Positions 1 to 8,404 of a DNA stretch of 64,000 bases are shown piece by piece (positions within the stretch are counted from its first letter, which is position 1; every line of letters begins with the position of its first letter). Source of the stretch: Litoribacter populi (GTDB lineage Bacteria; Bacteroidota; Bacteroidia; Cytophagales; Cyclobacteriaceae). The notes beneath the pieces are model-generated. The model was not told the origin of the DNA. It did not search any database and saw only the letters and a program-made list of their open reading frames with translations. The translations under genes and the position numbers were made by a program. The stretch covers positions 939,825 through 1,003,824 of the forward strand of contig NZ_VMKN01000001.1 of assembly GCF_007483685.1 (NCBI RefSeq), written 5' to 3'.

Positions 1-2
1 AG

Positions 3-431
3 GGCGAAATCAAAATTGAGATCGACCGGGCAAGATTTGAACAGGATTCCAGGTGGGACGGCCTGAAAGGCTATATCACCAATACACGACTGGGGAAAGA
101 CCAAATAATAGAAAACTACAACAATCTGTGGAAAATAGAAAAGGCGTTCAGGATAGCCAAAAGTGACCTAAAAATAAGGCCGGTATATCATAGGGCCCAA
201 AGAAGAATAGAAGCCCATATATGTATAGCATTCGTGGCCTACAAAGTGTACAAGGAGCTGGAAAGGCTGTTGAAGGAAAAGCAGTCGGAACTGAGTCCAG
301 AAAAGGCCATTGACATAGCAAAAGGCATCTACACGGTAAGAGTAACCATTCCTTCGAGCCAGCAGACCGTTTCTAAAACAATAATCCTGAACGAAAGTCA
401 AAGAAAATTGGCTGATTTATTCGGTTTTTAG
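3..431 (+). CDS. IS1634-type DDE transposase, C-terminal fragment cut by the window edge
   Basis: The reading frame is open from base 3 to the TAG at 429-431, so the gene begins outside the window. The visible 142 residues match the C-terminal part of IS1634/IS1549-group DDE transposases: DGLKGYITNT, then YNNLWKIEKAFRIAKSDLK, which carries the conserved Y-x(n)-E region near the last catalytic glutamate, then RPVYHR and RIEAHI. The downstream ATG at base 234 is internal and should not be used as a start. The end LADLFGF is complete. The family call is from remembered motifs. Whether the element is intact cannot be judged because its left end is missing. Confidence 0.85.
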   Translation, partial: GEIKIEIDRARFEQDSRWDGLKGYITNTRLGKDQIIENYNNLWKIEKAFRIAKSDLKIRPVYHRAQRRIEAHICIAFVAYKVYKELERLLKEKQSELSPEKAIDIAKGIYTVRVTIPSSQQTVSKTIILNESQRKLADLFGF

Positions 432-559
432 CCTTGGGTGTCCCAGCGCTGAAAACAGGACACAAAGAATAGGTTGAACACTGAGTCCAGCGCAAGTTGC
501 TCTGGACTTGGAACAACGATTTTTTGTTGCCTGTGTACTTCGTACTTAGTACCCTTTTT
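432..559. other. Right flank of the IS1634-type element, with hairpin and GTACTTCG repeat
   Basis: This gap lies between the transposase stop and the 3' end of the SulP gene. A perfect 7-bp inverted repeat AGTCCAG/CTGGACT spans 484-508, and a second weaker one surrounds the T-run near 523. Bases 533-552 carry GTACTTCGTACTTAGTACC, a member of the GTACTTCG repeat family seen in many gaps of this window. The IS right terminal repeat probably lies between 432 and 480 but cannot be fixed without the left end. Confidence 0.45.
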
Positions 560-2125
560 TTAATGTAAACTCCCAATAAGTACCCTCGGAATTTTAACCG
601 TTTTCACAGAGATGTTACGCTTTATGGCGTTGACACGGAAGTTTTCGATAACTTCCAGTACATCGTAATCTATAGATTTGGAGTTAGTACCGTCGATGAT
701 TACCTCTTTACCATCCTCAATATTATCTAATGCTTGTATAAGGGCACCTTTGTTCAGAAAGCTAACCTCCTCGGCCAGCATAATGTGTACGATGGCTGGA
801 TTTTCTTCTGGCTGAGATTTGAAGAAGTAGCTGTTTTTAAAGTTTCTCATGACAATATAAACTATAGCCACAGCCATCCCCATTCCAATTCCCTTCAATA
901 AATCCGTGAAAACTATGCCTACTATTGTGACAATAAAAGGTAGAAACTGGTCCCAGCCAAGTTTGAACTGAATCTTGAAAAGGGAGATCTTGGTTAATTT
1001 ATAGCCAATAAGCAGAAGGATGGCAGCTAAACTGGCCAGTGGAATGAGGTTGAGCAACATGGGGATCATCATAGCACTTCCTAGTAGAAGAATGCCGTGA
1101 AAGATTGCTGAAGCCTTTGTCTTGTTCCCCGCGGTGATGTTTGCTGAACTTCGTACGATTACCGCAGTTAAAGGCAGGCCTCCAACCAGGCCGTTAATCA
1201 TGTTACCGGTGCCTTGGGCGATGAGTTCGCGGTTTGGCGGTGATATTCTCTTATAAGGATCAATCTTGTCAGCAGCCTCCAAACTCAGCAGGGTTTCCAA
1301 GCTGGCGATAATGGCAATCGTGAATGCCACTATCCAAACTTGGGGCATTAAGAAACCGGAAAGATTAAATGTTGTAAGCTCTGCAAAAAAGCCTTCCACA
1401 CCAGAAATTGCCGGTAAGCTTACTTTTTGTGTGTCAATGTAAAGGTTAGGAACAAAGAATTTAAAAAATTTATTGATACCTACTCCTCCAAGAACCACTA
1501 ACAAAGGTCCCGGAATATATGTAAGTATTTTATTGTTCTTAATTGCCGGCCTTTCCCAAAGCAGGAGAACGAATAAGGAGACTATTGTAATAATCAAAGC
1601 TCCGTAGGAAAGTTCATTGGTTAACTTACCTAGGTCTTCTACTGCCTGAAAGTCATTTACGAATGGGATAAAAGTCGCTAAATCACTAGTTGTATTTACC
1701 CCGAAGGCATAAGGAATCTGCTTAATGATCAAGATAATTCCAATTCCGGCAAGCATGCCCTTGATTACCGAAGTGGGGAAATAATATCCGATTACACCCG
1801 CTTTTAAGAAACCTAATACAATTTGCATAGCCCCTGCGATAAAAACTGCAGTTAAAAACAGTTCAAATACCTGTAGTTCGGTGATAGCATTTAGCACAAT
1901 TACCGTAAGCCCTGCTGCCGGACCGGAAACAGAGGTGTTGGAGCCTGACATGAAGCCTACCACAATTCCTCCTACGATTCCTGCAATTATGCCGGAGAAC
2001 AACGGTGCACCAGATGAAAGTGCAATACCCAAACACAATGGCAAGGCCACTAGAAATACTACCAGTCCGGCTGGTAGGTCGGCGGCCAAATTGGAAAACA
2101 AACTGAATTTATTTGCCTTGTTCAT
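560..2125 (-). CDS. SulP-family inorganic anion transporter with C-terminal STAS-like domain
   Basis: This 521-residue membrane protein probably imports sulfate, bicarbonate or a related anion across the inner membrane. Residues about 10-425 contain a dozen hydrophobic segments. The N-terminal DLPAGLVVFLVALPLCLGIA and the SVSGPAAGLTVIV segment are typical of SulP/SLC26 transporters. The last ~90 residues are soluble and STAS-like (VIIDGTNSKSIDYDVLEVI), shorter than the usual STAS domain. The substrate cannot be read from sequence. Bacteroidota homologs of this short type often sit beside carbonic anhydrase genes, but none is visible here. The gene is transcribed away from purB and has no close operon partner. 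Confidence 0.9.
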   Translation of the reverse strand: MNKANKFSLFSNLAADLPAGLVVFLVALPLCLGIALSSGAPLFSGIIAGIVGGIVVGFMSGSNTSVSGPAAGLTVIVLNAITELQVFELFLTAVFIAGAMQIVLGFLKAGVIGYYFPTSVIKGMLAGIGIILIIKQIPYAFGVNTTSDLATFIPFVNDFQAVEDLGKLTNELSYGALIITIVSLFVLLLWERPAIKNNKILTYIPGPLLVVLGGVGINKFFKFFVPNLYIDTQKVSLPAISGVEGFFAELTTFNLSGFLMPQVWIVAFTIAIIASLETLLSLEAADKIDPYKRISPPNRELIAQGTGNMINGLVGGLPLTAVIVRSSANITAGNKTKASAIFHGILLLGSAMMIPMLLNLIPLASLAAILLLIGYKLTKISLFKIQFKLGWDQFLPFIVTIVGIVFTDLLKGIGMGMAVAIVYIVMRNFKNSYFFKSQPEENPAIVHIMLAEEVSFLNKGALIQALDNIEDGKEVIIDGTNSKSIDYDVLEVIENFRVNAIKRNISVKTVKIPRVLIGSLH

Positions 2126-2391
2126 AATCTAGAAGGTTAATTGAGAAAAATAGGGGAACAGGTATATCACCAAACCTGCGAAAAAGTCCAAGGTACTAGG
2201 AAGGTTAAAACAGCAGTGTCTTAATTGGGTAGTTCATTTATGATTATTTGTGGATTTCCTGTAAAAATAAAATAATTATTGGATGTATGGTGGTGTTTTG
2301 GGATAAATATTTTAAAAAGGAAAAGTGAAACCATTCAGGTTTTGAAGGTTCAGAGAGTTTTAATTGTAAGTTCCAATCAAATGGAAAAATT
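2126..2391. other. AT-rich gap upstream of the SulP gene
   Basis: The stretch must hold the SulP promoter on the minus strand. I found no clear TAnnTTTG element and no ORF. It lacks the modular repeats that fill most other gaps. Confidence 0.4.
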
Positions 2392-2422
2392 ATAAGCCTT
2401 CCAAATTAATTGGAAGGCTTAT
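2392..2422 (-). terminator. Intrinsic terminator of purB
   Basis: A 13-bp perfect stem built on AAGCCTTCCAA/TTGGAAGGCTT with a five-base loop starts 6 bases after the purB stop. Read on the minus strand it is followed by a short T-run (TTTTT). Strong candidate by structure and position. Confidence 0.8.
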
Positions 2423-2428
2423 GGAGTT

Positions 2429-3772
2429 TTATTTGCCCGTGTAATTGAACGGTGTGATTTGTTGGAGCTCTTTTTTGATTTCATCGCTGACGTTCAGCGT
2501 AATGATGAATTCTTTGATGGAGCTTTCGGTGATTTTGGAGTTTGTTCTGGTTAGCTCCTTGAGCGCCTCGTATGGTTTTGGATAGGCTTCTCTTCGCAAG
2601 ATGGTCTGGATGGCCTCTGCCACTACTGCCCAGTTTTCCTCCAAGTCAGCATCAATAGCGGCTTGGTTGAGCTCAAGTTTACCCATTCCTTTCTTCAAAG
2701 ATTCAAATGAAATAAGCATATGAGCCAAAGGTACACCGATGATTCTTAGCACTGTACTGTCAGTAAGGTCTCGTTGAAGACGGCTTATAGGAAGTTTGGC
2801 GGCCAAATGCTCCAAAAGAGCGTTGGCAATGCCTAAATTTCCTTCTGCATTTTCAAAATCAATTGGGTTGACCTTGTGTGGCATGGCCGAGGAACCCACT
2901 TCTCCTGCTTTGATTTTTTGCTTAAAGTAGTTCATGGCCACATACTGCCAGATGTCCTTTGAGAAGTCCAATAGGATAGTATTGATGCGTTTCAGGGCAT
3001 CAAATTGTGCGGCTAAGTTGTCGTAATGTTCAATTTGGGTGGTAGGGAAGCTTCTTTCTAGGCCTAGGTATTCTGTTACGAAAGTATCAGCAAATCCATG
3101 CCAGTCATTTTCAAAATAAGCCACATAATGAGCATTCATGTTCCCTGTTGCTCCGCCAAATTTTGCAGAATATGGGACCTGCTTCAATAAATCAAGTTGT
3201 CTTTCCAATCTGTTGGCGAAAACAAGCATTTCCTTGCCCAGTTTGGTAGGAGAGGCAGGCTGCCCATGGGTTTTGGCCAATAGGGGAATATCTTTCCAGT
3301 CATTAGCCATTTTTTTGATTCCAGATAAGACCTCATCGAAAGTTGGGAGGATGACCTTTTCCAACCCTTCCTTCATCATGAGAGGTGTGGAGGTATTGTT
3401 GATGTCTTGGGAAGTGAGCCCAAAATGAATAAATTCCTTATACTGCTCCAAGCCAAGCCCGTCAAATTTTTCCTTTAGGAAATATTCAACAGCCTTTACA
3501 TCATGGTTGGTAGTTTTTTCAATGTCCTTTATGCTTTGGGCGTCCGCTTCATTGAAGTCGGAAGTAATAGCTCGAAGCTTTTGAAACATAGAGGAATCAA
3601 CTGATTTTAGCTGGGGAAGGGGCATCTCACATAGGGCGATGAAGTATTCCACTTCCACATGCACCCGGTATTTTATAAGTGCAAATTCAGAAAAATATTC
3701 ACGAAGGGCTTCAGTTTTGCTTCCATACCTACCATCGATAGAGGATACTGCGGTCAGAGTATTTAAAGTCAT
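2429..3772 (-). CDS. purB: Adenylosuccinate lyase
   Basis: Adenylosuccinate lyase catalyses two fumarate-releasing steps: SAICAR to AICAR in purine synthesis, and adenylosuccinate to AMP. The 447-residue protein carries the fumarate-lyase signature SSAMPHKVNPIDFENAEG near residues 283-300, the catalytic-histidine segment KTHGQPASPT near 165, and TSQDINNTS near 120. The length matches the E. coli-type PurB (about 456). The protein begins MTLNTLTAVSSIDGRYGSKT, a typical start for this family, so the start is secure. It has its own promoter candidate just upstream and a terminator just downstream, so it is probably monocistronic. Confidence 0.97.
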   Translation of the reverse strand: MTLNTLTAVSSIDGRYGSKTEALREYFSEFALIKYRVHVEVEYFIALCEMPLPQLKSVDSSMFQKLRAITSDFNEADAQSIKDIEKTTNHDVKAVEYFLKEKFDGLGLEQYKEFIHFGLTSQDINNTSTPLMMKEGLEKVILPTFDEVLSGIKKMANDWKDIPLLAKTHGQPASPTKLGKEMLVFANRLERQLDLLKQVPYSAKFGGATGNMNAHYVAYFENDWHGFADTFVTEYLGLERSFPTTQIEHYDNLAAQFDALKRINTILLDFSKDIWQYVAMNYFKQKIKAGEVGSSAMPHKVNPIDFENAEGNLGIANALLEHLAAKLPISRLQRDLTDSTVLRIIGVPLAHMLISFESLKKGMGKLELNQAAIDADLEENWAVVAEAIQTILRREAYPKPYEALKELTRTNSKITESSIKEFIITLNVSDEIKKELQQITPFNYTGK

Positions 3773-3801
3773 TGGTTTAGCTTGATTGGTTATTGACAGT
3801 A

Positions 3802-3809
3802 CAAAGTTA
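3802..3809 (-). promoter_or_regulatory. Candidate -7 element (TAACTTTG) for purB
   Basis: On the minus strand TAACTTTG matches the Bacteroidota -7 consensus TAnnTTTG and lies 29 bases before the purB ATG. No convincing -33 TTTG is seen, so the call rests on the -7 match and position. Confidence 0.45.
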
Positions 3810-3829
3810 AATCTTTAAGTAGGAATAAA

Positions 3830-4240
3830 AAGGGGGAGCAGAGTTGCGCTGAGTTTAAAAATGCCCAATCGCGGAAGGAAATTGGTCACTAAGTCGCTCT
3901 AAGTTCAAAAGAAGTCGCACGAAGGAATGAATTGAAAATTAGGAATGAGGAATTAACGGTGCCCCCATTCCTAATTCTCCATTCAAAATTAATAAAGTGG
4001 ACACAAAGGGCTCAAAGGAAAAGAAGGGCACAAAGGAATGGATTGAAAGGGAAAGGGTCACCCACCACGCCTGTGCGCCGTGGCGTAGCGGCCAAGCGAA
4101 GTCTCACAAAGGGAAAAAGAAGTCTCACAAAGTAAAATAGTGACATTTGCTATGATCGGCCACCTGGGCTAAAAGAGAAAGAAGGGCGCAAAGGTGAGTT
4201 CTCCTGGTACTTCGTATCTGGTACATGGTACTTTAAACAT
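3830..4240. repeat. Modular intergenic repeat block
   Basis: This non-coding block is built of modules that recur elsewhere. They include an AATTGGTCAC module, an AAAAGAAGTCGCACGAAGG module (also near 8235 and, inverted, near 52300), an inverted pair around ATTAGGAATGAGG/CCATTCCTAATT (also near 52220-52290), a GGGCACAAAGGAATGG module at 4021-4060 that reappears almost unchanged at 6601-6640, and a TGGTACTTCGTATCTGGTAC module near 4206. The small reading frame at 3932-4135 is made only of these repeats. Confidence 0.75.
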
Positions 4241-4282
4241 CTTTCCCCCGATCTGTTTTATATAAGAGAGAATTTATTTTTT

Positions 4283-6478
4283 ATGTATAAAGTATTCATT
4301 ACAGTAATTTTTCTGGGATTTTATTGCGGGCAGGTCCGGGGGCAGACCGACCCGGATGGGTATGAGTTTGAAGTGGAGATTTTTGAGATTGACGATGACA
4401 TCACAATTGATGGGCGGCTTGAAGAGGGGGCTTGGGGTAGAGCGAAAAAGGTTACAGGATTTATACAGCAATTTCCCGATGAAGGTGACCAGCCCCAAGA
4501 GGACACTGAGGTTAAAATCATGTATGACAACAGGTTTCTCTATATAGGTGCCAGGATTCATGACAAGACGGAGGGTCCCCATATCATTTCATCTTTGCAG
4601 CGGGACTATGATTTTTTCGAAAATGATGCCTTTGGCGTACTTCTCGGTCCTTACGATGATGGTGCAAATGGGTTCTTTTTCGCAGTCAACCCATTAAATA
4701 TCCAGCTTGAAGCCTTAGTTACTAATGGGGATAATCTACAGGAAGTGTGGGATAATCGATGGACTTCTGCCGTACAGGTGTATGATGATTATTGGGAGGT
4801 TGAAATCGCCATACCATTCAAAACATTAAGATTCAATGAGGGAACAGATTATTGGAGGATAAATTTTATACGAAACGACAGGAAAAACTTTCAGACGTCC
4901 TCCTGGGTGCCTGCGCCCATCCACCAAAACTTGATAAATTTGGCTTTTGCCGGTTATATGCTTTGGGAAAACCCACTTAGAAGTAGAGGGCCAAATATTT
5001 CGATAATTCCTTATGTGGCTGGCAACACCATGAAAAACCATGAAGCAGGCACCCCTTCAGAACAAGGAGCAACCGCCGGTCTGGATGCTAAAATTGCTAT
5101 TACGCCTGCCTTGAATCTAGATCTCACTTTGAATCCAGATTTTTCAACTGTGGAAGTAGATCAGCAGCAAACCAACTTGGATAGGTTTGAAATTTTTTTT
5201 CCAGAAAGGAGGCAGTTTTTCCTGGAAAATGCAGATTTGTTTGCGGACTTTGGTTTCACCTCCATCCGTCCATTTTTCTCCCGGAGAATTGGGATTGCGA
5301 CGGACAGCATAGGTCAAACCACCGAGAACAGGATTATTGGTGGGGCCAGACTAAATGGGAAAGTTGGTGATAATTTTCGGCTAGGGTTATTGAACATGCA
5401 GACCGCTAGGGAGGATGGAGTTGGCTTCCCGGGACAGAATTTTACAGTGGCTACTTTTCAGCAAAAGATGTTTTCTAGGTCCAATATTGCTGGCATTTTT
5501 GTCAACAGGGAAACTACAAGCAGACCCGAAGGGGGGACGGACCTACCTGCCTACAATAGATTAGTTGGGCTCGACTACAATTTGGCCTCCCCGGATGATA
5601 GGTGGAACGGGATATTTTTTGTGCATAAAACATTCAGCCCGCATTTGAGTGGGGACGATTTTTCCCATGCGAGTTATTTGAGGTACAATACTCGAAGGTT
5701 TGAGGTAACCTGGAACCATGAGTATGTTGGGGAAAACTTCAATGCTGAAGTTGGCTATGTGCCAAGGGTGGGCTATTGGAGGCTGGAACCAAGTGCTGAA
5801 TTCCGGATTTATCCCCTAGGGACAGCGGCTCAGGTGCATAAGTTTAAAGTGTATTATGACCTGTATAAGGATAGCAATTTTGGTTTGAAAACTGATGAAA
5901 GGTTTACCTTCAATTATAGGATGGAATTCAGAAATACGGCTTACTTGAACTTCAGGCTTTATAATGAATTTATTTACCTCTTTTTTCCTTTCGATCCGAC
6001 CCGGACAGGCGGGGAGCAATTGTCTGAAGGAACTACCCATCAATATACCCGGGCCGGGCTGACCTATGTGTCGGATGTTAGGAAACGGTTAAATTTCTAC
6101 GCCAGTACCTATTATGGAGGCTTCTACAATGGAACCCGTGGGTATGTAAGAAATGAAATTATCTACAGGGCTCAGCCCTATGGGTCAGTTTCCCTCTTCG
6201 CAGAATATAACAGTATTAGCCTTCCTGAGCCTTATAACAGTGCCGACCTTTGGCTGGTAGGGCCAAGGTTTGAGGTGTCCTTTACAGACGAACTTTTCCT
6301 AAGCACCTTTATCCAGTACAATAATCAGATCAATAACATCAATCTCAATACTCGCTTTCAATGGAGATTTAGGCCTGTTTCGGACTTGTTTATTGTGTAT
6401 AGGGATGATTATTTCCCTAACCTGCAAGTGAAGAATAGGTCGGTGGTGTTGAAGCTGACTTATTGGTTGAATTTGTAG
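4283..6478 (+). CDS. DUF5916 outer-membrane protein with N-terminal CBM9-like domain (copy 1)
   Basis: This 731-residue exported protein begins with a signal peptide (MYKVFITVIFLGFYCGQVRG). Residues about 25-220 resemble a family 9 carbohydrate-binding-like beta-sandwich (ITIDGRLEEGAWGRA, VKIMYDNRFLYIGARIHD). The rest is the DUF5916 region (LNLDLTLNPDFSTVEVDQQQ, FPERRQFFLENADLF) and ends in alternating beta-barrel-like strands closing with LKLTYWLNL, suggesting an outer-membrane barrel. Function is unknown; a role in binding or uptake at the cell surface is inferred. A close paralog of nearly equal length follows at 8405-10609, and the repeated blocks around it hint at duplication. It reads as a single-gene unit. 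Confidence 0.85.
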   Translation: MYKVFITVIFLGFYCGQVRGQTDPDGYEFEVEIFEIDDDITIDGRLEEGAWGRAKKVTGFIQQFPDEGDQPQEDTEVKIMYDNRFLYIGARIHDKTEGPHIISSLQRDYDFFENDAFGVLLGPYDDGANGFFFAVNPLNIQLEALVTNGDNLQEVWDNRWTSAVQVYDDYWEVEIAIPFKTLRFNEGTDYWRINFIRNDRKNFQTSSWVPAPIHQNLINLAFAGYMLWENPLRSRGPNISIIPYVAGNTMKNHEAGTPSEQGATAGLDAKIAITPALNLDLTLNPDFSTVEVDQQQTNLDRFEIFFPERRQFFLENADLFADFGFTSIRPFFSRRIGIATDSIGQTTENRIIGGARLNGKVGDNFRLGLLNMQTAREDGVGFPGQNFTVATFQQKMFSRSNIAGIFVNRETTSRPEGGTDLPAYNRLVGLDYNLASPDDRWNGIFFVHKTFSPHLSGDDFSHASYLRYNTRRFEVTWNHEYVGENFNAEVGYVPRVGYWRLEPSAEFRIYPLGTAAQVHKFKVYYDLYKDSNFGLKTDERFTFNYRMEFRNTAYLNFRLYNEFIYLFFPFDPTRTGGEQLSEGTTHQYTRAGLTYVSDVRKRLNFYASTYYGGFYNGTRGYVRNEIIYRAQPYGSVSLFAEYNSISLPEPYNSADLWLVGPRFEVSFTDELFLSTFIQYNNQINNINLNTRFQWRFRPVSDLFIVYRDDYFPNLQVKNRSVVLKLTYWLNL

Positions 6479-6645
6479 TCAAGGAAGGCAATTGGTCACG
6501 AAGGAAGGCAATTGGTCACAAAGTATCACGAAGTTTAGAAAGAAGTCTCGCAAAGTAAAAAATCCGTACTTTGAAATGGGGCACAATGGGCACGAAGGAA
6601 AAGAAGGGCACAAAGGAATGGATTGAAAGGAAAAGGATCACAAAG
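6479..6645. repeat. Modular intergenic repeat block
   Basis: It contains a duplicated AAGGAAGGCAATTGGTCAC module at 6482-6519, then AGAAGTCTCGCAAAGTAAAA, then the GGGCACAAAGGAATGG module at 6601-6640. That last module matches 4021-4060 with about two differences in 40 bases. The repeat match stops near 6645, which I take as the outer edge of the IS110-family element. Confidence 0.7.
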
Positions 6646-6730
6646 GTATTATGTTTGAAAAGTAAAGCATAAGCTAAAATTCTTAAATTAAAGGTATAAT
6701 CCTACTTATCACTTTAAAAGAACATAGCTT

Positions 6731-7816
6731 ATGCCACGCACTAAAGTTAACCAGAAATCCTTTGAAGGACAATGCTTCTATATCGGAATCGATGACCACT
6801 TAAGAAACTGGCTGGTCTCCATCTTCGGGGAGCTTTATGAACACAAGACCATGAGCAGGGACAGAAATCCCGACCAGTTGGCCGATTACATGAATGCGAG
6901 CTTTCCGGGAGGGACATACAAAGCTGTTTATGAAGCGGGTTTCAGCGGATTCGGCACCTGTAGGAGGCTCAACGAACTTGGTATTGAATGTATGGTCCTC
7001 AATGCGGCCGATGTGCCGACGAGCCAAAAAGAAAGGCTTCAGAAAAACGATTCGGTCGATGCCAGGAAGCTGGCCAGAATGCTCCGTGGCGGTGAGCTTG
7101 AGGGCATCCATGTCCCAGATACCATTCTAGAGGCTGACCGTACGCTGTGTCGGGTCCGGGATACTCTTGTCAAGGATATGACCCGGAACAAAAGCAGGGT
7201 AAAATCTATCCTCATGCAGTTTGGGGTAGAGATCCCTGCCCGCTTTTCGGCAGTGCAGACTAGGTCATGGTCAAAGGTTTATATGGAATGGGTTCTGGGG
7301 CTTGAAGAACTACATCCGAGTATTAGGCAGACTATAGCCGCCTTGGTGGAGAGCGGCATGGCGCTGAAAAAAAATATTCTGAATATAACCCGTCAGATAC
7401 GCGAACTTGCCGAAAGTGACAGGTATCGGGATAATTGCGATAGATTAATAACCATACCCGGTGTGGGGCTGGTTACGGCTATGAACCTGCTGACCCAGCT
7501 GGGCGATATAGAGCGGTTCAAAACACTGGATGAGCTTTGCCATTATATCGGTATTGTGCCGAACACCAGGAGTTCCGGTGAAAAAACTGCCACCGGCAAG
7601 ATAACCAGAAGAGGCAGGAAGAAAATTAAGATCTTGCTCATTGAGGCCTCTTGGGTAGCCGTAAGAAAGGATCCTGCCCTGATGGCAAAGTTTAACGAAC
7701 TGAGCAAAAGGATGAATAAAAACAAGGCAATCATCAGGATCGCCAAAAGCCTGCTCAACAGAATCCGCCACATGCTCCGCCATAAGACAGAGTATGTGAC
7801 CGGTGTAACGGGTTAA
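6731..7816 (+). CDS. IS110-family DEDD transposase/recombinase
   Basis: The enzyme is an RNA-guided recombinase of the IS110 family, with an N-terminal RuvC-like DEDD domain and a C-terminal Transposase_20 domain. Candidate acidic residues are D21 (YIGIDDH), E68 (VYEAGFSG) and D107/D110 (QKNDSVDARKLA). The C-terminal part has ITIPGVGLVTAMNLL, a helix-hairpin-helix-like stretch, then YIGIVPNTRSSGEKTATG with the conserved serine near residue 281. At 361 residues it is full length for the family, with no frameshift, so it may be active. It lies between the two DUF5916 paralogs and points the same way. Confidence 0.93.
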   Translation: MPRTKVNQKSFEGQCFYIGIDDHLRNWLVSIFGELYEHKTMSRDRNPDQLADYMNASFPGGTYKAVYEAGFSGFGTCRRLNELGIECMVLNAADVPTSQKERLQKNDSVDARKLARMLRGGELEGIHVPDTILEADRTLCRVRDTLVKDMTRNKSRVKSILMQFGVEIPARFSAVQTRSWSKVYMEWVLGLEELHPSIRQTIAALVESGMALKKNILNITRQIRELAESDRYRDNCDRLITIPGVGLVTAMNLLTQLGDIERFKTLDELCHYIGIVPNTRSSGEKTATGKITRRGRKKIKILLIEASWVAVRKDPALMAKFNELSKRMNKNKAIIRIAKSLLNRIRHMLRHKTEYVTGVTG

Positions 7817-7849
7817 GGAATTTTAAAAAACCAATAATGACCGAGTAAT

Positions 7850-7945
7850 CTTGGAAAATTGGACGGGGAATAAACGGTAGTGTGTGCCTGCGGCACCCGT
7901 AAGGGAGGACCGTTACACAAAGGTTACGTCCCCTTCCTCTTTAAA
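7850..7945 (+). ncRNA. Candidate IS110 bridge RNA (seek RNA) region
   Basis: Starting about 35 bases after the transposase stop, nested inverted repeats are visible. GGACGGGGA (7861-7869) pairs with TCCCCTTCC (7929-7937) with one mismatch. AACGGT (7873-7878) pairs with ACCGTT (7909-7914). Inside them GTGCC (7884-7888) pairs with GGCAC (7892-7896) around a three-base loop. A further GC-rich hairpin CGGCGC/GCGCCG lies at 8104-8119, so the RNA may be longer. IS110-family elements are known to express such RNAs from their non-coding ends. Assignment here is by position and fold only; guide loops were not identified. Confidence 0.5.
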
Positions 7946-8222
7946 ATGAAAAATACATTGCGGCCGAAACGGACTGCTGATAGGAGATTAATTGAAGAGG
8001 TTACAAAAGGTCAAATTATATGTATATGAGGAATACGGGATTTATCTTTTCCCCCTAAATACAAAGATAGTTCTTCCCGAATTCCTGTAAAGGCTGAAAT
8101 GAACGGCGCTGGGGCGCCGGCCTTGACAGGAACCCGTCCAGAACTGAGAACCGCATTTAAGAGGAAAAAGATAAATACAGGAAAAGTATGCAAAAAAATA
8201 GCTTATTCCTTGATTTTCAACA

Positions 8223-8392
8223 TAGGAGTCACACCAAGTTCAAAAAGAAGTCGCACGAAGGCTTGTTCTTTAAATCGGACTCGACACCACTAGCTCTAGT
8301 ACTCCACCCTCCATTCATGGATCAAATTAAGGGGGTTCAAACTTTGTTTTGCCGAAAATAATTCTTGGAGGTTTTTAGGTGATTTTAATCCT
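8223..8392. repeat. Intergenic repeat remnant and upstream region of the second DUF5916 gene
   Basis: Bases 8235-8262 carry the AAGTTCAAAAAGAAGTCGCAC module shared with about 3903. The remainder is unique AT-rich sequence leading to the promoter candidate at 8393-8400. No gene is visible. Confidence 0.55.
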
Positions 8393-8400
8393 TACTTTTG
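8393..8400 (+). promoter_or_regulatory. Candidate -7 element (TACTTTTG)
   Basis: TACTTTTG matches TAnnTTTG and lies only 4 bases before the ATG at 8405 (10 before the ATG at 8411). The message would then be nearly leaderless. A TTGG about 25 bases upstream is a weak -33 candidate. Confidence 0.4.
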
Positions 8401-8404
8401 CCGC

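Larger units (their letters stand above)
6646..8222 (+). mobile_element. IS110-family insertion sequence (IS1111-like layout), boundaries approximate
   Basis: The element sits inside modular intergenic repeat. Left of about 6645 the sequence is the GGGCACAAAGG module; right of about 8222 it resumes with AAGTTCAAAAAGAAGTCGCAC, the module also found near 3903. Between them lie the DEDD transposase (6731-7816) and about 400 bases of structured non-coding DNA. The left non-coding end is only about 85 bases. A short left and long right end fits the IS1111 branch of IS110, whose bridge RNA is encoded downstream of the transposase. No terminal inverted repeats or target duplication were expected or seen. 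Exact ends are inferred from repeat interruption only. Confidence 0.6.

Noticed and set aside
3932-4135. 67-residue frame rich in Lys and Arg
   Set aside because: It is made of the same modules found in other gaps and changes frame between copies. Its composition reflects the repeats, not a protein.
8099-8293. 64-residue frame downstream of the IS110 transposase
   Set aside because: It covers a GC-rich hairpin and an intergenic repeat module and shows no protein-like pattern.
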